A stretch of DNA of 64,000 nt from UBA1046 sp012511325 (GCA_050951925.1 JBMNJZ010000001.1:1550001-1614000), one strand, 5' to 3'. Positions 36,852 through 46,621 are shown, counted from the first letter of the stretch. Program-made: numbers and translations. The notes: generated from the letters alone by a model not told the origin.

Positions 36852-39737
36852 TCAGCCTTTCTGCATCATTTTCTCGTTATCGGAGTTCAAATGACAGTTT
36901 TTATATTTTTTGCCGCTACCGCACCAGCAAGGATCATTTCTGCCGGGGAGATGATCTTTTCTCACCGGCTGTTGCGCAGGCGGCGCTGCGGCAGCTGCCA
37001 GATCAGGTCTGGCTCGGCGGGCGCGGCGGCTCATTTTGTCCCCCTCATTGCTCGCAGACCCAGCCACTTCAGCCAGGGCTGAAAAGCCTGATGATCCTCT
37101 GCCCTCTGTCAATTCAGTATGTCTCGCCCCTTTTCTTCTGCTTGAATCATCTGTAGTCAGCCGGGCGCGCATAATCAGTCGGACAGCATCCTCTTTGATA
37201 CCATTAGTCATAGCTTCAAACATATCGAAGCCTTCTCTTTTATATTCTACGACCGGATCATGCTGGGCATAACCTCTCATGCCAATACTGTCTCGCAGAT
37301 CGTCCATAGCATCAATATGATCCATCCAGTGATTGTCTACGGTTTGAAGCAGAATCAATCGCTCCGCTTCACGTAAAAATTCAGGGGAACCCAATTCGAC
37401 TGCCCTACTCTCCAAATGCGCCAAAGCCTCTTCTGTCAGCTGACGGTTAAGCTCCTCGCCATCAATTTGTCCTTTGGCTTTAAGCAGATAGGACAAAGAC
37501 GGCAGTTCGCCAAACAGATCATGCAGGCGAGTGATCAAAGCTGCCTTGTCCCAATTAGCGACATCAGCTTCACCGGCAATGAAGTCAAGCAGAACGTCTC
37601 TCATCAGTTCCGTGATAATCCCGCGATAGTAATCATGAAGGTCCTTGCCCTCCAGTACTTCACGGCGTTGTTTATAAATGAGATTGCGCTGCTGGTTCAT
37701 TACATCGTCATATTCAAGTACATTTTTTCTAATCGCGAAGTTTCTGCCCTCAACCCGCTTCTGCGCAGTCTCAATCACGCGGCTCAACATAGGATGGTCA
37801 ATTTGCATATCCTCATCGACGCCGAGTGTTTCAAATATCCGCTCCAGACGCTCCCCTCCAAACAGCCTCATCAGATCATCTTCCAGGGACAAATAAAAGA
37901 TGCTCTTGCCCGGATCACCTTGTCTGCCGGCCCGTCCCCTCAACTGATTATCAATTCGTCGCGATTCGTGTCTTTCAGTGCCAACAATATAAAGACCGCC
38001 CTTGGCTATGACCTGTTGTTTTTCTTCTTTGATTTCAGCGGCAAAACTCGCATTTAATTCAGAATACAGTGCCCTGGCCTCCAGAATTGCCTGATCATCT
38101 GTAATATTATGAGCGGTTGAAGCCTCAATTAATTCTTCATCAATACCTCTGCGGCGCATTTCCTGTTTGGCCAAAAATTCAGGATTGCCGCCCAAGAGAA
38201 TGTCGGTACCTCTACCTGCCATATTAGTAGCTATGGTAACTGCACCCATGCGACCGGCCTGAGCGACAATCTCCGCTTCCCGTTCATGATTCTTGGCATT
38301 CAATACATTGTGCCGAACACCCGCTCTGGAGAACAGGCTTGATAAATATTCTGATTTTTCTACAGATACCGTTCCAACCAAAACCGGTTGACCTGTGGCA
38401 TTAGCCGCTCGAACCTCTTCCAGCAGATTCCTGTATTTGCCCGCTTGGGTTTTGTATACCGCATCGGCCTGGTCCGTTCTGATCATCGGCATATTAGTAG
38501 GAATTGTTATGACATCCAGATTATAAATTTGCCGGAATTCATCTTCTTCAGTCAAAGCTGTACCTGTCATGCCCGAGAGCTTATTGTACATACGGAAATA
38601 ATTTTGAAAGGTAATAGTAGCTAATGTCTTGTTTTCTTTTTTTATCTTGACATTCTCTTTCGCCTCGATCGCCTGATGCAAACCATTGCTATATCTGCGG
38701 CCGGGCATCAATCTTCCCGTAAAGTCGTCTACAATGACAACCTCGTCATCAGCCACCACATAGTCCTCATCAAGGCGCATTGTGCCATGCGCTTTCAAAG
38801 CATTATTGATATGATGGTTGATCTCATAATTCTCTTGATCCGACAGATTGCCGATTTGGAAAAAAGTTTCCGCTTTAGCAACGCCTTTTTGTGTTAAAAC
38901 AGCTGTCTTGGCTTTTTCGTCAACGATATAATCAGCATCTCCTTCCAGATCAGCTATTTCTTCGGCGGAACGCATAGTGCCGGTTTCCTTGATCCTTTTC
39001 TCTTTCAATCTCCTGACAAAACTATCTGCGCTGCTATACAATTCTGAAGATTCGCTGCCACGGCCGGAAATAATCAAGGGTGTTCTTGCTTCATCAATCA
39101 GAATACTGTCAACCTCATCAACAATAGCAAAATTCAGCTCTCTTTGAACCAGATCATCCAGGCGCAAAACCATATTATCCCGCAGATAATCAAAGCCGAA
39201 TTCATTATTTGTGCCATATGTCAGATCAGAAGCATATGCAGCTTGCTTGGCCGGCTTATCCAGACCATGGACGACAAGGCCAACTGATAAGCCCAGATAA
39301 CGGTATATTTTCCCCATCCATTCACTGTCGCGTGTTGCCAGATAATCATTGACTGTCACAATATGAACACCTTTACCTGCCAGGGCATTGAGATAAACCG
39401 GCAAGGTGGCAACCAGTGTCTTACCCTCACCTGTCCTCATTTCAGCAATTCTGCCTTGATGCAGAACAATACCGCCTTGTAGCTGTACGGGGAAATGTCT
39501 AAGCCCCAGAACTCTGTCCCCTGCTTCTCTGACTACGGCAAAAGCTTCGGGCAGCAAAGAATCCAGCTCTTCTCCTCTAGCCAATCTCTGTCTAAATTCA
39601 TTTGTCTTATTCTTCAGCGCCTCCTCGCTGAGCCCTTTATAAGCTGTCTCTAAACTCATAATCTGAGAAACAGTACCTTTTATCCGCTTCAACTCACGCT
39701 CAGAATAGGTGCCGAAGATTTTATTCATTATGCTCAT
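36852..39737 (-). CDS. secA: Preprotein translocase ATPase SecA
   Basis: Motor that drives secretory proteins through SecYEG. The 961 residues show the DEAD-type Walker A MRTGEGKTLVATLP (near 100), DEVDSILIDEART, the second NBD (TNMAGRGTDILLG; GRAGRQGDPG), helical wing and scaffold domains, and a C-terminal zinc-binding SEC-C motif (GRNDPCWCGSGKKYKNCH). AGGAG lies 12 bases before the ATG. It follows three pilin-like genes on the same strand with a 76-base gap. Confidence 0.97.
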   Translation of the reverse strand: MSIMNKIFGTYSERELKRIKGTVSQIMSLETAYKGLSEEALKNKTNEFRQRLARGEELDSLLPEAFAVVREAGDRVLGLRHFPVQLQGGIVLHQGRIAEMRTGEGKTLVATLPVYLNALAGKGVHIVTVNDYLATRDSEWMGKIYRYLGLSVGLVVHGLDKPAKQAAYASDLTYGTNNEFGFDYLRDNMVLRLDDLVQRELNFAIVDEVDSILIDEARTPLIISGRGSESSELYSSADSFVRRLKEKRIKETGTMRSAEEIADLEGDADYIVDEKAKTAVLTQKGVAKAETFFQIGNLSDQENYEINHHINNALKAHGTMRLDEDYVVADDEVVIVDDFTGRLMPGRRYSNGLHQAIEAKENVKIKKENKTLATITFQNYFRMYNKLSGMTGTALTEEDEFRQIYNLDVITIPTNMPMIRTDQADAVYKTQAGKYRNLLEEVRAANATGQPVLVGTVSVEKSEYLSSLFSRAGVRHNVLNAKNHEREAEIVAQAGRMGAVTIATNMAGRGTDILLGGNPEFLAKQEMRRRGIDEELIEASTAHNITDDQAILEARALYSELNASFAAEIKEEKQQVIAKGGLYIVGTERHESRRIDNQLRGRAGRQGDPGKSIFYLSLEDDLMRLFGGERLERIFETLGVDEDMQIDHPMLSRVIETAQKRVEGRNFAIRKNVLEYDDVMNQQRNLIYKQRREVLEGKDLHDYYRGIITELMRDVLLDFIAGEADVANWDKAALITRLHDLFGELPSLSYLLKAKGQIDGEELNRQLTEEALAHLESRAVELGSPEFLREAERLILLQTVDNHWMDHIDAMDDLRDSIGMRGYAQHDPVVEYKREGFDMFEAMTNGIKEDAVRLIMRARLTTDDSSRRKGARHTELTEGRGSSGFSALAEVAGSASNEGDKMSRRARRARPDLAAAAAPPAQQPVRKDHLPGRNDPCWCGSGKKYKNCHLNSDNEKMMQKG

Positions 39738-39813
39738 AAGTCTTTCATTCTCCTGACTAAATCACATGTTAATGATACGTCAGCAGCACCACTTAGACAA
39801 GAAGAGACCATTC

Positions 39814-40833
39814 CTATTCTTGATCTTGGTAACGCATGCTTGAGCCATATTTTCTGATCATCAGTTGTATAGAATAATTTGCTGCCAGCCTAAGCCATTC
39901 ATCCTGCTGAGACTGATCAAACCACTGAGGATGATTATTGGGGATTACTAAAATCAGCTGTTTTCGATTGATTTGAGCAGGCACCAAATATTCCCGCCCT
40001 TTGCTTGTAAGCTTGGCACCTTGAAAGTTTGCTAAAGCAACAAGATACCGTTCCAGCTGGGCAGTTGTGTAGGAGGGGGAACTATAACTGGGCGCGGTTA
40101 GATCTATGCTTTTGATTGCAGTTGCCGTCGCCCCGTCCCAGGCGGCAATTACGGGAAAATTGAACGGCAGATTTGCTCCGTATTTGTCACGAAAGATCTG
40201 TCCCCGGGTAAAATTGCTCAGACTCCAGATATCATCTTGATCTGAATTGTCGTCCTCCGCCTCTTCTTGACTTTCAACTGCCGAACTCTCTGATAATCCT
40301 GAAGTCCAGAGAGGAATTATGCCTTGTGCCGTTTTACTGATTGAGCCCAGAACAGTATTTTGACGGTATTTCACAAGAAGATTGAGCACATTATCTTCAC
40401 TATCCCAATCCAGCATTAATTTTCTTTGGTGGCCTATCAGATCAAGTCCCAGTCCTGTTCTGGCCTCACTCAACCAAAAATCCATACGGCTGTTAATTAA
40501 GTTGCCGAACATCAATGACGAACCGAGATCAACGGCCATGTCATATACAATATCCGCTGCTCCCGGAATCGGCAACACTTCAGCCAGTATCTGAGGAATA
40601 TCATTTGACTTCGCCAGCAGAGGAGCAGCAATTGTTTCAGCAGCAGGCAGCAACAATGCCATTTCCTCGCATGTCTGATCCAGAGCATAACGCAGAAGAT
40701 TATCTTCCCTTACCAAGCGAATCGCAGAAAGCAAAAAGAAAACAAGCGTCAGAATTACGGGTAAAATAATCGCTGCTTCCAAGGTAGCCATACCACTGTT
40801 TGTATATTTTCTAAATTCGCTTTTTCTTATCAT
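39814..40833 (-). CDS. TadE-like pseudopilin
   Basis: Probable minor component of a Tad/Flp-type pilus or secretion apparatus. The N-terminus carries a TadE-like hydrophobic segment, GMATLEAAIILPVILTLVFF (about 14-33), with a Gly followed by Glu five residues later, as in prepilin peptidase substrates. The remainder (about 300 residues) is a secreted domain with an acidic low-complexity stretch near 195-205 and no motif I recognise. It is 21 bases downstream of the DUF5702-like gene. No tadA, tadB, tadC or prepilin peptidase gene is in the window. Confidence 0.72.
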   Translation of the reverse strand: MIRKSEFRKYTNSGMATLEAAIILPVILTLVFFLLSAIRLVREDNLLRYALDQTCEEMALLLPAAETIAAPLLAKSNDIPQILAEVLPIPGAADIVYDMAVDLGSSLMFGNLINSRMDFWLSEARTGLGLDLIGHQRKLMLDWDSEDNVLNLLVKYRQNTVLGSISKTAQGIIPLWTSGLSESSAVESQEEAEDDNSDQDDIWSLSNFTRGQIFRDKYGANLPFNFPVIAAWDGATATAIKSIDLTAPSYSSPSYTTAQLERYLVALANFQGAKLTSKGREYLVPAQINRKQLILVIPNNHPQWFDQSQQDEWLRLAANYSIQLMIRKYGSSMRYQDQE

Positions 40834-40854
40834 TTTCCATGCCCGACACTTAAC

Positions 40855-42222
40855 TTATCTGCTATCGGTTGCTTGATAACCTCCCTCGAGACTAAAGGTC
40901 TTGCCTTGTTCGGTGACAGTTTCAGCTTTTAATTTGACCCAACCGGGACCGGGATGATGACGTTGAATGATTGCTCCTATTCGGGATAGTATTTCCTCTT
41001 CGGACTGTACCAGCATAAACAAAAGCAGATAATCGTGATAATACAGGGTCACTGAGGATCGCTCCTCCGGCCAAAAGGGAACTCCATAACCGCTTCGAAG
41101 CCTGTTCACATCACGACTTCCATCTGCAACTGATCTTGCTATCAGCATCAGGTATTCAAAGGGTTCCGGAGGCAAAATTATTGTTCCCAGGGAAATAACG
41201 GCAATTCCGGCAACAAATCCCCTGGCGGCCAGACGATATGTAAAGCGCAAAGCTTTATCTTTAGCGTGATGGGCCAGTTGGATCAGCGACCGCAAGACAA
41301 TCAGTTTGGACTTGATTTCATCAGCAGCTCGTTTACCCTGACGGCCGGTAAGTATTTCTTCCAACTCATATGGTCTGGATCGGATCAGATCATCATGAGA
41401 TCTGCCATCCGGAGTATATCTGTGAATTGTCTGTTGTGATCTGATCCGGATCGATACAGCAGCCGGGAAATAGTCCAGAGCGTAGCCTGCTATATATAGT
41501 TTGTCGAGTGCTGTAGTACTAGGCACTGCCAGAATTGAATCAAAAACTGAGGCCAGCCTCGACATACTCTCGGGATCAAAAAAATCCGGTTTTTTACCGG
41601 TAGTAATATCCCCCTTTTGATCATAGATATGAACCGGCATCAGGACAGACGCAATTTTGTTGTAAAGCGGAGCGATCTCCTCCTCCAAATATTCATCCAG
41701 CTCCTCTCCCCATTCAGGGTCGGCAGGAGGCTTTGTGATAAGATAATCCTGCGCTTCTGCATAACCATCTTCCGAGAACAGTTCATCCAGGGAACCCAGC
41801 AGGGAATTGTCATCGATGATCTGCACCTGACTGATGCGATGCGAAATTTCCCGGATCATCTCAGCGGGAAATCTGAGTTTCATATGACTCAATATTTGCT
41901 CGCTCAATAATTTGTTTTCAAACAAAGTCTGCATTCCTGTGACCTGAATTGAAGCTGTATTGTCGTAATTCGCAGAAGGTATGCTGTCCAAGGGTTTATT
42001 TAATGCGAAAAGACCGAAACTCTGCCACAATTCCTGATCAAAGTTAGCCAGATTGACTTCCAGATTAGCTGCAACCCAACGGCTTAGATCTAAATCTCTG
42101 CGATCTTTGAGAGCATTATCAAATAAAGTCAATAAGAAAAGAAAAACTACAGGCAGCAATAAGCAGAAAGTCAGAGCCAGACTCCCTGATTGAGTCATCT
42201 TTGTCGTCGCTTTTGCTTTCAC
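40855..42222 (-). CDS. TadG/DUF5702-like exported protein
   Basis: A 455-residue protein with an N-terminal membrane segment (SLALTFCLLLPVVFLFLLTLFD, about 13-34) preceded by a short basic stretch, then a large external domain. The pattern and its place between two other pilin-like genes match the DUF5702 proteins of clostridial Tad loci; this assignment rests on layout and general resemblance. A second hydrophobic stretch (FVAGIAVISLGTIILPP) lies near 325. Start overlaps the preceding gene's stop as ATGA. Confidence 0.65.
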   Translation of the reverse strand: MKAKATTKMTQSGSLALTFCLLLPVVFLFLLTLFDNALKDRRDLDLSRWVAANLEVNLANFDQELWQSFGLFALNKPLDSIPSANYDNTASIQVTGMQTLFENKLLSEQILSHMKLRFPAEMIREISHRISQVQIIDDNSLLGSLDELFSEDGYAEAQDYLITKPPADPEWGEELDEYLEEEIAPLYNKIASVLMPVHIYDQKGDITTGKKPDFFDPESMSRLASVFDSILAVPSTTALDKLYIAGYALDYFPAAVSIRIRSQQTIHRYTPDGRSHDDLIRSRPYELEEILTGRQGKRAADEIKSKLIVLRSLIQLAHHAKDKALRFTYRLAARGFVAGIAVISLGTIILPPEPFEYLMLIARSVADGSRDVNRLRSGYGVPFWPEERSSVTLYYHDYLLLFMLVQSEEEILSRIGAIIQRHHPGPGWVKLKAETVTEQGKTFSLEGGYQATDSR

Positions 42223-42509
42223 GGATGCTCACTCCGCTGCGTCATAAGAAATTTGAGATCACGATAAAGACTCAAGCTTTCAACCATCTTTTGCGGTGAG
42301 CATTTGAGCACTGAAATTGTACCCTGCTGCGTCGTTTGTGTTTCCAGTCTATATATAAAAGCGGGATTCACTTCCTGCTTAACCGATATCACTGTAGCGG
42401 CAGCACTATTTCTCACCTTGACCGCTTCAGGAACACATAAGGAACTGCTCTGCAAAAATAAAGATAAAGCTAATGACATAATTATTGATGTCTCCAATGA
42501 AAAGGCCAT
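42219..42509 (-). CDS. Small pilin-like membrane protein
   Basis: A 96-residue protein with one N-terminal hydrophobic segment (about 8-28: IIMSLALSLFLQSSSLCVPE) and a short external tail. AGGAGG lies 5 bases before the ATG. It is first of the three-gene cluster that leads to secA and is translationally coupled to the DUF5702-like gene. Family unknown; a minor-pilin role is inferred from context only. Confidence 0.55.
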   Translation of the reverse strand: MAFSLETSIIMSLALSLFLQSSSLCVPEAVKVRNSAAATVISVKQEVNPAFIYRLETQTTQQGTISVLKCSPQKMVESLSLYRDLKFLMTQRSEHP

Positions 42510-42551
42510 ACAATCCTCCTGCTCTTAGCATATAAAAAGTTGACGACTGCA

Positions 42552-42586
42552 AAAGAAAAGTCAGACGACAAGATATGTCATCTGAC
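42552..42586 (-). terminator. Terminator of the MBL hydrolase gene
   Basis: A 10-bp stem with one G-U pair (GTCAGATGAC side 42577-42586 with 42560-42569), followed on the minus strand by TTTTCTTTT. It ends the mre-pbp2-MGS-MBL transcript before the pilin cluster. Confidence 0.8.
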
Positions 42587-42618
42587 TCGATCAAGTCGCA
42601 AGAGAAATCCGGAGAAAA

Positions 42619-43296
42619 TCAATGGTGCATGAACCAATAATTATTCTGCAATTTCCTCAAAGTAGTGGCCGACCCATGGCCTGGCAGCACAGGCAAATCA
42701 GAGGGCAGTTCTTCTCTCAATTTACGCAGTCGCGCCAGGCTCTGCCGCATCTGCTCTTCACTGCCTCCGGCGAGATCCATGCGGCCAATATCCGTAGCGA
42801 ATACTGTGTCACCAGTAATCAAGGCAATATAGTCCTCCCGCGCAGTATCCTGCTTGCTCAGATAAAGAAAACAACTGGCGCCTTCGGTATGTCCGGGCGT
42901 ATGATAAACACGCAAAAATAAATTATCCCCTAGTTCAATCTCTTGACCATCCCTCAACAAAATATCCGGCTTTGCGATATCAATCCCTCTGCCAAAAAAA
43001 AGTGATGCATTTAACATTTTGTCCATGATCATGGCGGCTTCTGCTTCATGAATCATCAATTTCAGTTTCGGATTGAAATTTCTCCAGGCATCTGCCTTGC
43101 CTACATGATCATAGTGACCATGGGTTGCAATCAGCGCGATTACTTGATCTTTCAGTTCCACTTTTTCGGGAGGTACTGCAGGATCAATCAGTACATAACC
43201 ATTTTTTGCAGCCAAGAGCCAGGCATTGCCATAACCGTAGCCTTCAGGAATCAATTGGACCCGCTGGTCCAAGTTCAGATCATTGTATAGTGCCAT
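42619..43296 (-). CDS. MBL-fold metallohydrolase, glyoxalase II-like
   Basis: Binuclear metal hydrolase of the metallo-beta-lactamase fold. Ligands are intact: THGHYDHVG (HxHxDH), HTPGHTEG, ITGDTVF with the bridging Asp, and LPGHGSATT. Length 225 from ATG 43296, which is separated from the MGS-like stop by a single base, so translation is coupled. Small proteins of this type hydrolyse thioesters such as S-lactoylglutathione, but the true substrate cannot be read from the sequence. A terminator follows. Confidence 0.87.
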   Translation of the reverse strand: MALYNDLNLDQRVQLIPEGYGYGNAWLLAAKNGYVLIDPAVPPEKVELKDQVIALIATHGHYDHVGKADAWRNFNPKLKLMIHEAEAAMIMDKMLNASLFFGRGIDIAKPDILLRDGQEIELGDNLFLRVYHTPGHTEGASCFLYLSKQDTAREDYIALITGDTVFATDIGRMDLAGGSEEQMRQSLARLRKLREELPSDLPVLPGHGSATTLRKLQNNYWFMHH

Positions 43297-43297
43297 C

Positions 43298-43660
43298 TTA
43301 ACCACCGTGTCCCAGAATGAGCATCAGCAATTCAGCTGAAGCAATATTCGTAGCATAAGGTATATTTTTAAGGTCGCAAGCTCGCAATAAAGGATTTGGA
43401 GAATAATCAACCACATCCGGATCACGTAAAAGGATCACTGCGTCGATTTCATTGTAGATAGTCATGGCTGCGAACTGATCCATAGCGCCTCTGATTTCAG
43501 TCGGCATAGTATGTATCTTGAGGCCGGTAGCATTGTTAATCTGCTTTGCAGAATTCTGAGTGGAGATCAGATTGTATTTGCCCAGAATCTGGCGGTAAGC
43601 AAGACAAAGGTTTATCAGCAATCCAGTTTTTTTGTTATCTGCGAGCAATACAATATTCAT
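43298..43660 (-). CDS. Methylglyoxal synthase-like protein lacking catalytic residues
   Basis: The 120 residues align along their length with methylglyoxal synthase (start MNIVLLADNKKTGLLINLCL; end ATNIASAELLMLIL), and ATG 43660 has GGAGG 5 bases upstream. Key residues differ from active enzymes: the AHDKK His is Asp (ADNKK, position 8), the phosphate-binding TGTTG is TQNSA, GGDQ is GAMDQ, and the PHEPD segment with the active-site His is shortened to a YSPNP stretch. Synthesis of methylglyoxal from dihydroxyacetone phosphate is therefore unlikely. It occupies the place after pbp2 where clostridial mgsA genes are often found, and leads into the MBL hydrolase. Confidence 0.78.
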   Translation of the reverse strand: MNIVLLADNKKTGLLINLCLAYRQILGKYNLISTQNSAKQINNATGLKIHTMPTEIRGAMDQFAAMTIYNEIDAVILLRDPDVVDYSPNPLLRACDLKNIPYATNIASAELLMLILGHGG

Positions 43661-43779
43661 GAGCGCCTCCATTACAAATCCCGGCATCATCTGCAATATA
43701 AATATTTTATCATCTTACAACAAATATCAAACAAGGTAAGCAGGAAACGTCATGCTTCAGCCTATAAACCTGTCGGCTA

Positions 43780-46050
43780 TTATCTTGGATTATAGACAAT
43801 ATCTTTCGGCTCAACACCGAAATACTCGCATAGTATTCGATAAGAAATTTCTGCTGAGAGATCTCCGTATGAAGCATCCCTCACTACATGTGCGATTGCT
43901 ATTTCAGGATCTTCGGCGGGGGCAAAACAGGTAAAGACTGAATTTATTTTTAAATTTTTATTTCTTTCTCCGGCTTCAGCCGTTCCTGTTTTAGCCGCGA
44001 CGTTGACCGGGAAATCGTGGAAAAGCTGATGGGTATATCCTGAACCATTGTGTGTAACCAGCAGCATACCCTTGGTAATAAGCTCAATATTGCCGGGGTC
44101 AATGTCGAGCTCCTGGGCATTTATCTGTTCCGCTCTAAGCAAGCTGCCGTCGGGGGCAACAATATCACCAATCACATGAGGCGTCATCAGCTTCCCGCTG
44201 GCAATGCCTGCAATGCCCCGCGCCAGCTGCAATACGGTATAACTGTGGTCGAACTGTCCGATGGCAGTTTGAGCTGTATCCGCAGGAAACCATTGCTTAT
44301 CGCCGGCATTTGACCTTAACAGACGCTTTAACTCGCGGCTGGGTCTGATGCCGGGAACCTCACCGGGCAGATCAATGCCACTGAGCTCGCCATAACCCAA
44401 TTTTTTTGCCCAAGCGCTAATATTGTCAATCCCTGTGGCAATGCCCAGCTTAAAAAAATACAGATTGCATGAATCCTTAATAGCTTCAGTCAGAGGAATG
44501 CTGCCATGTCCATAAATCGGTCTTGTTAAACAGCGCCACCAGATCTTGGCAATTTCTTCATAGCCCTGGCAAGTAAAATTATTGCTGGCAGTGGTAATAG
44601 TTCCCGTTTCCAAGCCCGCAATACTGGTCACAATTTTAAATACCGAGCCGGGGGTATAGTTTTCAGAAATTGCTTTGTTGAGCAGGGGCTTGCCTATATT
44701 GTCTTTTAAATATTCCCTGACTCTGACCGCTGCACCGGCGTCAGATGATTGCATAATAAAATCATCAGAATTATAGTCCGGCAAACTGACCATAGCTAAT
44801 ATCGCACCGGTTTTGACATTAAAAACAACAACAGCGCCACTGGGGGCAGCATATTTGTCTTTAGTCAATACGCCATTGCGCAAATCCTCCATATTTTTTT
44901 GCAAAGCATCCCTGGCAACTTTTTGCAAATCCGGTTGCAAAGTCAGGAACACTTTATTGCCGCTTTGAGGCTCGATTCCATACGCGCCGGGATAATAATA
45001 GGCTTCGCCATTTTCACCGGACCATTTATTAAAAGTTTGCAATCCGTCTTTACCTTTAAGATAGCGTTCAGCGCTGGCTTCAACTCCGGCTTGCCCGATC
45101 AGATCGGATGCCTTGTAGCCCTGCCCGCGCAAGGAATCATACTGGCTTTCGCTAATGCGGCCGATATAACCCAGAACATGAGATAAAACGCTTGCATAAG
45201 GGGTGTACACTCTTTGCCATTCTTTAGTAAAGAGAACGCCAAAATAGCGTTGATTCTGTCCTTCAATAGTGCGAAGTATATCTTCATTAACATTAGAGGC
45301 TAAACGAATTGGCTTTCTTTGTGACCATAACCAATTATTTTCCAGGATAAGATATCTCAGCTGCATGATGCGATAAGCTTCCTGGTCGGAAAACAGTCTG
45401 CTGGAACCGGATTCACGGTCTTCAATTTTGAAATAGTCATAGAGGAGCCATTCATAAAACCGGCCAGGGTCTTCAATGACTATCCGCTGTTGATCACGCT
45501 TGGTTTTGGCTTTTTCAGGTAACATCATATTGAAAAGATCCTTATTTTGTTGCCAGCGCAGAATCTTTTCCGGACTTTGTTTGAAGACAAAACTAATATC
45601 CCCTTGTTCGGATACCGGACCGGTTTCTGTCGGTCCAAAATATTTATCAAGCGTGCTTTCAGATCTGATTTCATGTTCCGCCAATAGATTTGAGATATCC
45701 AGCAAGACCTGATTTAACTGTGGAATTGATAAGTCAGACTGAACCAGCCATAAAACATTGCTTTCTTTATTAGTCGCAATTACGGTGCCATCCGCAGCAA
45801 CAATATCACCGCGTGGAGCTGCCAGCACTATCTCCGCTTCGTTGCCGGAAGTCAAATTGACAGTAGCGGCATGCGTTCCGCCCAGAAGCACAAATCCGGT
45901 TCTAATCAGAATTGCCGTCAGCGCAATCAGAAAAAAAGCCAACACTAAAGCAGTCCTGTTAAAGAAAATTCTATAAACCGGAATTGAACTTTCCTGATGG
46001 TGTTTTTTTTGCTTCCGTTGCCGAATTCTCCGGATAATATTCTTAAACAT
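43780..46050 (-). CDS. mrdA: Penicillin-binding protein 2 (MrdA-type transpeptidase)
   Basis: Membrane-anchored class B PBP that crosslinks peptidoglycan for elongation. One membrane helix (about 30-52) is followed by the PBP dimerisation domain and the transpeptidase domain with YTPGSVFK (catalytic Ser), SCN and KTGT motifs. The 756 residues are somewhat longer than E. coli PBP2. The start overlaps the mreD stop by 8 bases. It is in the mreC-mreD-pbp2 order of cell-shape operons; RodA, its usual glycosyltransferase partner, is not here. Confidence 0.93.
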   Translation of the reverse strand: MFKNIIRRIRQRKQKKHHQESSIPVYRIFFNRTALVLAFFLIALTAILIRTGFVLLGGTHAATVNLTSGNEAEIVLAAPRGDIVAADGTVIATNKESNVLWLVQSDLSIPQLNQVLLDISNLLAEHEIRSESTLDKYFGPTETGPVSEQGDISFVFKQSPEKILRWQQNKDLFNMMLPEKAKTKRDQQRIVIEDPGRFYEWLLYDYFKIEDRESGSSRLFSDQEAYRIMQLRYLILENNWLWSQRKPIRLASNVNEDILRTIEGQNQRYFGVLFTKEWQRVYTPYASVLSHVLGYIGRISESQYDSLRGQGYKASDLIGQAGVEASAERYLKGKDGLQTFNKWSGENGEAYYYPGAYGIEPQSGNKVFLTLQPDLQKVARDALQKNMEDLRNGVLTKDKYAAPSGAVVVFNVKTGAILAMVSLPDYNSDDFIMQSSDAGAAVRVREYLKDNIGKPLLNKAISENYTPGSVFKIVTSIAGLETGTITTASNNFTCQGYEEIAKIWWRCLTRPIYGHGSIPLTEAIKDSCNLYFFKLGIATGIDNISAWAKKLGYGELSGIDLPGEVPGIRPSRELKRLLRSNAGDKQWFPADTAQTAIGQFDHSYTVLQLARGIAGIASGKLMTPHVIGDIVAPDGSLLRAEQINAQELDIDPGNIELITKGMLLVTHNGSGYTHQLFHDFPVNVAAKTGTAEAGERNKNLKINSVFTCFAPAEDPEIAIAHVVRDASYGDLSAEISYRILCEYFGVEPKDIVYNPR

Positions 46051-46621
46051 TGCTTTCCTCCGGCTCGAAACGGATCATTGCGCCTCTGTAATCTTTATCA
46101 GGCTTCGGATAGGGAGGCAAAATATAATGTACAACAACTAATACAGCCGTCAAAATAAGATTTTTCACAATCAGCCAAGGCAAATTGACAGCCATTTGAC
46201 CCAAAATCCACAACAGATTTGTTTTCGGCCGAAAACTCTGACCTGCAAAAACCAGAAATGCGCCCGTGAACTGGAAAACAGCTGTAGATGCGACAACCAT
46301 TAAGGCATAGAAAGCAAGCCGGAGTTTGCCCCTGACTACAGGCAGATACCCACTGCCCCAACCTAGTAGAAAGGTAAAGAACATACCCAAACCAAAATAC
46401 CGCCCGGCTAGATAGTCCCGAAAAAAGCCACTGGCAAGACCAATTATTAAACCATCGCGAGGACCATACCTCATCCCCGTAAGGAGCGGAAACACTAAAA
46501 GAAAGTCAGCTTGCAGACCCAAGGAACCCAGATAGCGACCGTCAAACTGAAGCGAAGTGCCAATAATGATAGCCAATGTATAGACTAGGGCCGGTCTGAT
46601 GCGAGCCAGAAAACTTTTCAT
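46043..46621 (-). CDS. mreD: Rod shape-determining protein MreD
   Basis: Polytopic membrane protein of the elongasome, 192 residues with about five hydrophobic segments; contains the family stretch MRYGPRDGLIIGLASGFFRDYL. ATG 46621 overlaps the mreC stop as TGATG and has GGAG 7 bases upstream, so it is preferred over TTG 46624. Gene order supports the call. Confidence 0.9.
   Translation of the reverse strand: MKSFLARIRPALVYTLAIIIGTSLQFDGRYLGSLGLQADFLLVFPLLTGMRYGPRDGLIIGLASGFFRDYLAGRYFGLGMFFTFLLGWGSGYLPVVRGKLRLAFYALMVVASTAVFQFTGAFLVFAGQSFRPKTNLLWILGQMAVNLPWLIVKNLILTAVLVVVHYILPPYPKPDKDYRGAMIRFEPEESNV

Noticed and set aside
43298..43660. Ordinary active methylglyoxal synthase
   Set aside because: The expected His, Asp and phosphate-binding residues are replaced, so the enzyme name is not given.
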